A DNA stretch of 12,940 bases from Methanomassiliicoccales archaeon (GTDB lineage Archaea > Thermoplasmatota > Thermoplasmata > Methanomassiliicoccales > JACIVX01): NCBI GenBank assembly GCA_028679985.1, contig JAJRAH010000066.1, positions 1-12,940 of the forward strand. Direction: 5' to 3'. A program made the translations under genes and the position numbers. Positions 1 through 5,291 of the stretch are shown here, in pieces. The notes under the pieces were generated by a model that worked only from the letters and a program-made list of their open reading frames with translations, was not told where the DNA came from and did no database searches. The stretch's first letter is position 1; each line of letters opens with the position of its first letter.

Positions 1-409
1 GCTCGATCTTGGAGTGGGTGATATGGAGCAGAGTGGCGGTCCTCGTCTCCTTGGGCTTCATCTCCTCCAGATGTGAAACCGCCAGAGTAAGACTCTCACC
101 GGTGTCCGTTATGTCGTCGACGACGAGCACGCTCTCGTTCTCGATCGACGCGTTCAGCTCCTGCGTCAATAGTGCTTTCCCGTTCTGATTTGCGGTAATA
201 CCCCAGTGCTCCGTCTTGACCGCATAGAGCTTCTTGACATGCAAATGATCACACAGCAGGCGAGCCGGAACCCACCCTCCCCTCGTCAGACCGACGATGA
301 CCGTGGGCTTGCATCTGCAATCCTGTATCTGCCTCGCCACGTCCAAAGTCCACCTGGAGATCTCATCGTAGGTGACGATCTTGCATCGGAAGCTCTCCAT
401 CTTTGTCAT
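1..409 (-). CDS. Purine phosphoribosyltransferase (COG2236-type), C-terminus cut by window edge
   Basis: This gene probably transfers the phosphoribosyl group of PRPP to a purine base (hypoxanthine, guanine or xanthine) in the cytoplasm, for purine salvage. I translated the minus strand by hand: 136 residues are visible and the frame stays open at the left edge. The PRPP-binding loop VVDDITDTGESL is at about residues 96-107. The segments LTRGGWVPARLL (41-52) and EHWGITA (67-73) match the archaeal COG2236/Hpt1 type of phosphoribosyltransferase. The ATG at 409 is preceded by a strong Shine-Dalgarno sequence (AGGAGGA) about 8 bases upstream, which decides the start over the next Met at residue 4. 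It lies 131 bases downstream of ade on the same strand. Adenine deaminase makes hypoxanthine, so the pairing suggests IMP formation. The exact base preference cannot be read from the sequence. Confidence 0.85.
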   Translation of the reverse strand, partial: MTKMESFRCKIVTYDEISRWTLDVARQIQDCRCKPTVIVGLTRGGWVPARLLCDHLHVKKLYAVKTEHWGITANQNGKALLTQELNASIENESVLVVDDITDTGESLTLAVSHLEEMKPKETRTATLLHITHSKIE

Positions 410-510
410 GAGTGTTCCTCCTATTCGTCCGATCCGAGCCGATCAATGAAACCTGTTGTATCGCGAAGCATCCTTGCGTCCCTTGATTGTCCTGCCAACA
501 GTGTACGATG

Positions 511-517
511 AAAAAAA
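511..517 (-). terminator. Possible oligo-T terminator after ade
   Basis: On the minus strand a run of seven T lies about 24 bases after the ade stop codon. Archaeal RNA polymerase often terminates on such runs without a hairpin. No clear TATA box follows before the phosphoribosyltransferase gene, so some read-through into it is likely. The call rests only on the T run. Confidence 0.3.
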
Positions 518-540
518 GCTTTCCTAGAAGACAATCGATC

Positions 541-2130
541 TCAGTCCCTGCCACTGTTGCCCATGATCATCTTTCGGAATTCTGGATCCTGGAACGAAAG
601 AGTCATGAACGGTGCGGGCAGCTGACAACCCATGTTTCTCACGAACGCATCGATCCGCGCTTGCATTCCAGACACTTCGGAACAAGGGAGATCGCTCATG
701 AGACCTGCAACGGGCAACGGCAAAGCGCATGACCGTTCACCGTCAAAAGCATAGTATCCCCCACCTTGCGAAGCCGCGCTGTTCATAGCATTTGCGAGGG
801 TCTGCGAGCTCGTTCCAACTCCAATGATGTTATGCGCGTCATGCGCCACCGAGGAGGCAATTGCACCGCTCTTGAGCCCGAAACCTCTGATGAACTCCAG
901 GCTCGCGGGAGCCTTCACGTATCGATTTGCAACGGCCAGCAGCAGCACGTCCCTCGAGACATCGGGCAACACCGTGCCGGATCTCACCTCTAGAACAACC
1001 GTGCCTATTCCACCCATGATCTGGTCTGGAAGTGCCTGGATGTACTCCACGCGGGCCACCAGACCGATATGCTTGATCATCAGGTCTTGTGCTCTTAGAT
1101 TTGGATGAAGAATGCTTGGCTTCAGCGGATTTGGCTTCGCAGAGAATAGCGCCTTCCCATCCTTGGCCACCATATTCCCTCCTATCCAAGTCTCTAGCAC
1201 TCTGAACTCATCGAGGTCGTTCACAACAACGAAGTCAGCCATGCCATTCTCCCGCAATCTCCCACAAGGAAGGTTGTAGTGTTCTGCCGGCCAAAGCGTC
1301 ACGGCCCTTATGGCGTGTAGCGGATCCATGCCGAACGCTACTGCATTTGCCAACAGACGATTCACATGTCCCTTTGTCAAATCGAGCGCATCAAGATCGT
1401 CGGAAACGAGGAAACACTTGTTACTCATCGCGAACTGTGCCAATGATTCCATGTTCTTTGAAGCACTGCCTTGTCGAATCATTATCCTCATTCCCTTGCG
1501 ATGCTTCTCCAGTGCTTCTTCGTTAGTGGTGCACTCGTGATCCGTTGAGATGCCGGCAGAGATGTAGCGGTCAAGGTCTCCTCCGGTCAATCCCGGCGCA
1601 TGTCCGTCGACTGGTTTTCCCTCGCTCCGAGCCATCTCCAATTTTCCCATCGTCTCTGGATCGTTCGCAAGGACACTGCGATAGTTCATTACCTCTCCGA
1701 GCGCCACGAAACAGTCCTTCCGCAACAACTCCCTCACTTCTTCCCGACCCAACCTGCCGCCGTGCATCTGATTCGGCATTGCGGGAACGCAGGAAGGAGC
1801 AGTGAAGAATAACCTCACCGGTGTATGTCTGGCCTCCTCCACCATGTACATCACTCCTTCCATGCCCATCACGTTTGCTATCTCGTGAGGATCGGAGATG
1901 ACGGCAGTGGTGCCATGCGCAACGGCTGCTTCGGCAAAACGGGAGGGGCAAAGAGTAGAGGACTCGATATGTATGTGTGCGTCTATGAGACCCGGCAAGA
2001 TATAGGAATCTGGAGCGGATGAGATCTCCCTGATCCCATAGACTCTGGCGTCAACGACGATGAGTCTGGCCGGATATATCCGCCCATCTAATACATCGAC
2101 GAGATTTCCCTCAACCTCCTTTCTACTCAT
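541..2130 (-). CDS. ade: Adenine deaminase
   Basis: It hydrolyses adenine to hypoxanthine and ammonia in the cytoplasm, a purine salvage step. The 529-residue protein is an amidohydrolase of the AdeC family. The metal-binding HxH sits in PGLIDAHIHIESS (residues 46-58), followed by SDPHEIANV (79-87), the PSCVPA segment (112-117), GEVMNY with Glu146, DGHAPG with His177, TDHE with His198, and the SDD motif at 243-245. The family's C-terminal domain is present, including SVAHDAHNIIGVG. After FMTLSF the tail is short and unlike the usual ALPVIPELK-type ending, so the extreme C-terminus is divergent; I found no frameshifted remnant of it in the other minus-strand frames. A TATA-like box about 28 bases upstream of the ATG suggests a leaderless transcript. 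The phosphoribosyltransferase that would use its product lies downstream. Confidence 0.95.
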   Translation of the reverse strand: MSRKEVEGNLVDVLDGRIYPARLIVVDARVYGIREISSAPDSYILPGLIDAHIHIESSTLCPSRFAEAAVAHGTTAVISDPHEIANVMGMEGVMYMVEEARHTPVRLFFTAPSCVPAMPNQMHGGRLGREEVRELLRKDCFVALGEVMNYRSVLANDPETMGKLEMARSEGKPVDGHAPGLTGGDLDRYISAGISTDHECTTNEEALEKHRKGMRIMIRQGSASKNMESLAQFAMSNKCFLVSDDLDALDLTKGHVNRLLANAVAFGMDPLHAIRAVTLWPAEHYNLPCGRLRENGMADFVVVNDLDEFRVLETWIGGNMVAKDGKALFSAKPNPLKPSILHPNLRAQDLMIKHIGLVARVEYIQALPDQIMGGIGTVVLEVRSGTVLPDVSRDVLLLAVANRYVKAPASLEFIRGFGLKSGAIASSVAHDAHNIIGVGTSSQTLANAMNSAASQGGGYYAFDGERSCALPLPVAGLMSDLPCSEVSGMQARIDAFVRNMGCQLPAPFMTLSFQDPEFRKMIMGNSGRD

Positions 2131-2156
2131 GATTTGAATGTTCTCTTAGGAGAGAC

Positions 2157-2167
2157 AAAAACCTTTT
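2157..2167 (-). promoter_or_regulatory. Putative BRE/TATA element for ade
   Basis: Read on the minus strand this is AAAAGG followed by TTTTT, centred about 28 bases upstream of the ade ATG. That is the archaeal TATA spacing expected if transcription starts at or near the start codon. The same AAAAGGTTT core sits at the same distance upstream of the gene at 8433, which supports both calls. Confidence 0.4.
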
Positions 2168-2175
2168 GGCGTAGG

Positions 2176-2451
2176 ATGCCTAGAAGGGCTGTGGTGTACC
2201 CAAAGGAGATACTCAACGAGCTGAAGTGGTCGGACGACAAGACCCTCGAAGGGTTAGAGGTTCACTACGTTCACAGAGGGAGTCCAGCTGACACCAAGAT
2301 CATCTCGGGAAAGGACATACTAGAACTTGGGAAATCGTTCTTCAGGACCTGCGAAAGCGAAATCCCCTATCATAGGATAAAGAGAATAATACGCGACGGA
2401 ATCGTGCTGTACGACTCTGAACGCTACCCTACAAAGAAAGAATCAATATAA
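2176..2451 (+). CDS. DUF504 / UPF0248 family protein (MJ1316 RNA cyclic-group end recognition domain)
   Basis: This is a small cytoplasmic protein of the archaeal DUF504/UPF0248 family. The same fold occurs in eukaryotes as the MJ1316 domain, proposed to recognise cyclic phosphate ends of RNA; its role in archaea is not established. Family hallmarks are ILNELKW near the N-terminus, VHYVHRGSPADTKIISGKDI in the middle, and IPYHRIKRII with an aliphatic strand near the C-terminus. I chose the ATG at 2176 (91 residues, beginning MPRRAVVYPKEIL) because family members start shortly before the LKW segment. An in-frame ATG at 2134 would add 14 residues with no family resemblance and lies 4 bases from the divergent ade start. 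Neither start has a good ribosome-binding site. It is convergent with the zinc-ribbon membrane protein. Confidence 0.8.
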   Translation: MPRRAVVYPKEILNELKWSDDKTLEGLEVHYVHRGSPADTKIISGKDILELGKSFFRTCESEIPYHRIKRIIRDGIVLYDSERYPTKKESI

Positions 2452-2526
2452 CCTGCCATCCGAAGACCCACATTCGAACTCCAGATGGTGTCCTGATAGG
2501 AGAAAAGGGATGAGAGATGTCCGATT

Positions 2527-3180
2527 CTATCTCTCCTCTCCGCAGTTGGGGCAGGTCCGCATGAACGCAGGATATTGAACTCCGCATTTCTTGCACTTAA
2601 CCATCTCAGGGTGCTTTGGTTTCTGCTGCGGTGCGTATGCCTGCTCCTGTGGAGCGGCCTGTTGAGGAGGTTCCTGAGCAGGTGCCTGCTGTGGTGGGGG
2701 AGCGTACGCGGTAGGCGGCGCCTCCATGGGCTTGCCCTCCTGATAAGCTCCCGGAGCATAGGGTTGATACTGCGGCTGGAACACCTCCTGCAGCCTCGCG
2801 AACGCGGTGATGAGGAATATTCCGGAGATCACTCCGAAGATTATTCCGAGGACACCGAGCACGAGGAGATGGTCACTTGCCTCGTTGAACCGACCCTGAT
2901 CCATATGTTCGAACACAGTCGACTTCATCAGAATGAGTATGATGAAATCAACGAAACCAGAGACAATAAAGTATATCCCAGTTCCGAGGTCGTGAATGAC
3001 CAGCAGGATGATTCCGAGTATCAGATAGACTATCATGAACACGAAGCACATCAGCTGGCCCCAATACGCGAGCTTCCTGGCATCTGATGCGCTAGCCGGA
3101 AGCCATGGTGGACCTCTGCTATCTGCAAAGAATGAGCTACTCGCCAACTTCATCCCTTCCTGTCCCGTCGACACTCCCAT
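2527..3180 (-). CDS. Membrane protein with Pro/Gln-rich linker and C-terminal zinc ribbon
   Basis: I do not recognise a named family for this 217-residue protein. Three hydrophobic segments are visible, at about 41-62, 68-87 and 104-126. A low-complexity linker rich in Pro, Gln, Ala and Tyr follows (about 135-190). The C-terminus is a compact zinc ribbon with Cys196, Cys199, Cys210 and Cys213 (CKKCG...CPNCG). The architecture is a membrane anchor, a flexible tether and a metal-binding head, presumably cytoplasmic, where zinc ribbons usually fold. A role as an adaptor or sensor is a guess. The ATG at 3180 lacks a Shine-Dalgarno sequence but has a TATA-like box about 50 bases upstream. Met10 is an alternative start with an AGGAAGGG run immediately before it. 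No functional partner is evident next to it. Confidence 0.8.
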   Translation of the reverse strand: MGVSTGQEGMKLASSSFFADSRGPPWLPASASDARKLAYWGQLMCFVFMIVYLILGIILLVIHDLGTGIYFIVSGFVDFIILILMKSTVFEHMDQGRFNEASDHLLVLGVLGIIFGVISGIFLITAFARLQEVFQPQYQPYAPGAYQEGKPMEAPPTAYAPPPQQAPAQEPPQQAAPQEQAYAPQQKPKHPEMVKCKKCGVQYPAFMRTCPNCGEER

Positions 3181-3228
3181 TTGAGTACGACGACACTGTC
3201 CCTTCTTATGATGAATCGCATTCCTTTG

Positions 3229-3238
3229 TATTTAATCA
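3229..3238 (-). promoter_or_regulatory. Putative TATA box for the zinc-ribbon membrane protein
   Basis: The minus strand reads ATTAAATAC about 50 bases upstream of the ATG at 3180. Transcription would then start about 25 bases before the start codon. The call is by motif and spacing only. Confidence 0.4.
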
Positions 3239-3291
3239 TATTGCACGAAAGTGATTGATATTTGCGACATCTGGTCGTTCACACGGAGGCT

Positions 3292-3319
3292 CTCGGATGA
3301 CTTTGCAGCGGCATCCGAG
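3292..3319. repeat. Perfect 8-bp inverted repeat (hairpin), 12-base loop
   Basis: CTCGGATG at 3292-3299 is matched by its exact reverse complement CATCCGAG at 3312-3319, with a G-U extension possible at the base. It lies in the divergent intergenic region, outside any called gene. It could be an operator or part of a structured RNA. No T run follows, so it is not a typical intrinsic terminator. Confidence 0.45.
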
Positions 3320-3351
3320 GAATCGGAGATTCAAAGCCCGAAAGAAGGAAG

Positions 3352-3370
3352 GATCGTCGCATGGACGATC
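3352..3370. repeat. Perfect 7-bp inverted repeat (hairpin), 5-base loop
   Basis: GATCGTC at 3352-3358 pairs with GACGATC at 3364-3370 around the loop GCATG. It lies 33 bases after the first hairpin in the same gap. A shorter TCGC/GCGA stem follows at about 3374-3386, so the segment has several local foldings. Confidence 0.4.
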
Positions 3371-3432
3371 GTGTCGCGTCGAGCGATAGTGCTCTAGCCA
3401 GTGTTCCCCAGCAAGGATGAGAACGGCGATAA

Positions 3433-3441
3433 TTATAAATA
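3433..3441 (+). promoter_or_regulatory. TATA box for the nuclease pair
   Basis: TTATAAATA is the clearest TATA box in the window. It lies about 55 bases upstream of the ATG at 3493, so the transcript would carry a leader of roughly 25-30 bases. It probably drives both nuclease genes, since there is no promoter-like sequence between them. Confidence 0.6.
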
Positions 3442-3492
3442 GCGACCGGCTGCTACGACGAGAAAAAGACAGGATAACCTAAGAGTGGAATA

Positions 3493-4296
3493 ATGAAGTA
3501 TAATGAGTACAAGTCGCTATATGAATCGCTTAATGATCCCGCTGACATAAGAGATCTTGCAAGGAAACTCGGTCTTGATGAGGAGCTTCTTACCGTCATA
3601 TTCACACAGAAGACAGTCAGAGAGACGACGAGGAAGTTCTACAAAATCAAGGACAACGCGGATCGACTCGTGCGTGAATGGAAGAATGGAAGGAGCATGC
3701 TGTCGATCGCGAGGAAGTGGAGATTCCCTCCGATTCTGACCGGTCTGATGATATTCCAGGAACTGGGTTTCTCAAAGAAGCAGTTCTGGAAGTACGTCAA
3801 GAATCCCGAGCTCGTCGAGAATGCGAGGACGAGGAAGGAGATCGCCGACATAACGAGAGAGGACATTGTTTACTCGCCGCAGGCCGCCGAGAGTCAGTAC
3901 CGACGGGGAGCCTGGGGCGAGGAGCGCCTGAGAGATTGGCTCAATTCGCACAACATAACGTACAGAACTGAGAGAGATCTCAGGGGCGAGTTCCCGAAGA
4001 CTCCCGACTGCCTCTTGGATGAACCGATACGGGTCAACGGGTGGGAGATAAACTGGATAGAGTCAAAGGCGTCGTTCGGCGACAGCGTCGAGGTCAGGAA
4101 GAACATCAGGAATCAACTGATCCCGTACAATGAGCTTTTCGGCAACGGCCTGGTGGTCTATTGGTTTGGGATCGTAGATGATGTCGATAGTCCGGATGGT
4201 ATAATAGTCGTCGATTCGTCGCTCGTGAAGCACAGATGCGAGAAGGTCGAGAACGGCGGAAATGGGACACAGGAAGTATTAGAGACATTGAAGTAA
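3493..4296 (+). CDS. CDIN1 (C15orf41)-like TPD-motif nuclease
   Basis: This 267-residue protein matches the TPD family, named for its Thr-Pro-Asp motif. The human member is CDIN1/C15orf41, the codanin-1 partner mutated in congenital dyserythropoietic anaemia type I. The C-terminal part has a PD-(D/E)XK nuclease pattern: GEERL (142-146), TPD (170-172, Asp172), then INWIESKASFGD (186-197) with Glu190 and Lys192 as the E-x-K pair, Gln208, and the strand LVVYWFG (220-226). INWIESKASFGD and YWFG are, from memory, nearly identical to the human protein. The first 125 or so residues are helical and basic and fit the family's helix-turn-helix DNA-binding part. Substrate and role in archaea are unknown. 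It is followed 14 bases later by a Cas4-like membrane nuclease, probably in one transcript. The family call is firm; nuclease activity is inferred from the motifs. Confidence 0.88.
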   Translation: MKYNEYKSLYESLNDPADIRDLARKLGLDEELLTVIFTQKTVRETTRKFYKIKDNADRLVREWKNGRSMLSIARKWRFPPILTGLMIFQELGFSKKQFWKYVKNPELVENARTRKEIADITREDIVYSPQAAESQYRRGAWGEERLRDWLNSHNITYRTERDLRGEFPKTPDCLLDEPIRVNGWEINWIESKASFGDSVEVRKNIRNQLIPYNELFGNGLVVYWFGIVDDVDSPDGIIVVDSSLVKHRCEKVENGGNGTQEVLETLK

Positions 4297-4310
4297 TACT
4301 CACAGTAGAA

Positions 4311-5291
4311 ATGGAAACAATCTCCGCAAGCGACCTTGAGCGATTTGCGTATTGTCCGCTGAGCTGGTGGCTCAGCACGAAAAGCGACGTAACGTCTCCG
4401 ATCCTAGAAGAAGGCGAAAGAGAACACAAGGCTCTTTCGGCGGAACTGTCGGACATTGTTGAGGAAGAAAGCAGAGCTAGGAACTGGGAGAGAGTGGTGC
4501 TTTGGTTCGCCCTGACGGCTACTGCACTAGCCATGATAGGAGTCGTTTTCAGGCCGCTGGAGAACTCATCTGAATGGAGCAAGATACTCGGGCTCCTTTC
4601 GATCCCTTGGGTCATCTCTGCTGTCTTCATGTTGTACCGGTCCGCTTTGGCAAGGGAAGAGAGGAAGCGCGCTCAGTACGAGCAAGTGATCGTCATCTTC
4701 GCGATCATCGCGATGGTCATCACTCTGAACTCTGTAACGGTACTCGGTGTCGATCCGGAAATCGCCATGATCTACGAGGTGGCCGCGCTGATTTGGCTCA
4801 TAGGGGCGAGCATCGCCCTCTACGTATCCCTGATAGCGAGCCAAGCCGCTTCTGAAATACGAAGGAAGAAGGAGATTGAAGGAGAAATAAAATACATCGG
4901 GAGGAGAGAATCGCGATTGCTCAAATCGGAACGCTACGGTCTGTCGGGGAGACCCGACTACATACTGTCAATAGAGGGAGAGCTGGTTCCTGTAGACGTG
5001 AAGACCGGCCGGAAACCAAAAGGACCGCTCTTCTCGCACATACTTCGCGTAGCAGCATACTGTCTTCTCCTCAGCGAAGATGAGGGAGCAAAGGTTACTC
5101 ATGGCATACTGAAGTATGATAACGTCGAGCACGAGATAGAGTTCGATGACGAGATGAAGAGACTTCTTCTCTCGAAACTAGATGAGATGAGGGGACTTCT
5201 TCGCACGAAGGAAGTGCACAGGAATCACAACAGAGTGGGCAAGTGCAGATCCTGTTCTCGGAGGAGCATCTGTCCTGAGAGGCTCGTGTGA
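4311..5291 (+). CDS. Cas4-like Fe-S PD-(D/E)XK nuclease with inserted transmembrane segments
   Basis: This is a 326-residue RecB/Cas4-type nuclease. Cys15 lies in SDLERFAYCPLSWW, and CRSC...C at 312-321 supplies Cys312, Cys315 and Cys321. That C...CX2CX5C set is the Fe-S cluster pattern of Cas4. Nuclease motifs are His39 (GEREH), Asp216 (GRPDYI) and Asp229-x-Lys231 (VPVDVKTG). The usual QxxxY motif appears as Arg246-x-x-x-Tyr250, so the Gln is replaced. Between His39 and Asp216 there are about four hydrophobic helices (62-80, 92-109, 125-146, 155-175), so the enzyme is probably membrane-anchored with the nuclease on the cytoplasmic side. I chose the ATG at 4311 because it gives the canonical Cas4 N-terminus; the frame extends 25 codons upstream into the preceding gene. 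No CRISPR array or cas gene is nearby. The family is clear; the role is unknown. Confidence 0.82.
   Translation: METISASDLERFAYCPLSWWLSTKSDVTSPILEEGEREHKALSAELSDIVEEESRARNWERVVLWFALTATALAMIGVVFRPLENSSEWSKILGLLSIPWVISAVFMLYRSALAREERKRAQYEQVIVIFAIIAMVITLNSVTVLGVDPEIAMIYEVAALIWLIGASIALYVSLIASQAASEIRRKKEIEGEIKYIGRRESRLLKSERYGLSGRPDYILSIEGELVPVDVKTGRKPKGPLFSHILRVAAYCLLLSEDEGAKVTHGILKYDNVEHEIEFDDEMKRLLLSKLDEMRGLLRTKEVHRNHNRVGKCRSCSRRSICPERLV

Larger units (their letters stand above)
3181..3492. other. Divergent intergenic region with promoters and hairpins
   Basis: This gap of 312 bases separates the divergent zinc-ribbon membrane protein and the CDIN1-like nuclease. It holds a TATA-like box for each flanking gene and two perfect inverted repeats (3292-3319 and 3352-3370). 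The plus strand also has an open frame from a GTG at 3251 to a TAG at 3395-3397 (48 codons). It has no ribosome-binding site and no convincing family match, so I do not call it as a gene. I saw no tRNA-like or box C/D structure. Confidence 0.6.

Noticed and set aside
573..595. Adjacent EcoRI- and BamHI-like sites (GAATTCTGGATCC), suggesting a cloning-vector join
   Set aside because: The adenine deaminase reading frame runs through without interruption and the flanks are not vector-like, so it is coincidence.
2452..2526. Convergent gap whose minus strand contains GGAGTTCGAATGTGGG, like a tRNA T-arm
   Set aside because: The flanking bases do not form the 5-bp T stem and no acceptor, D or anticodon arm can be built around it. 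No tRNA is called.
3208..3214. ATGATGA resembling box C of an archaeal box C/D small RNA
   Set aside because: No CTGA box D was found at a suitable distance, so it is probably a chance match.
3251..3397. 48-codon plus-strand open frame starting with GTG, with a segment GRIVAWTIVSRR faintly like a DUF35 OB-fold strand
   Set aside because: There is no ribosome-binding site, the resemblance covers only about 12 residues, and the frame overlaps two hairpins. It is not strong enough to call a gene or a remnant.
4311..5291. Possible CRISPR-Cas adaptation gene (cas4)
   Set aside because: There are no direct repeats, no cas1 or cas2 and no other cas genes, and the membrane insertion is not typical of Cas4. 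The name cas4 was therefore not used.
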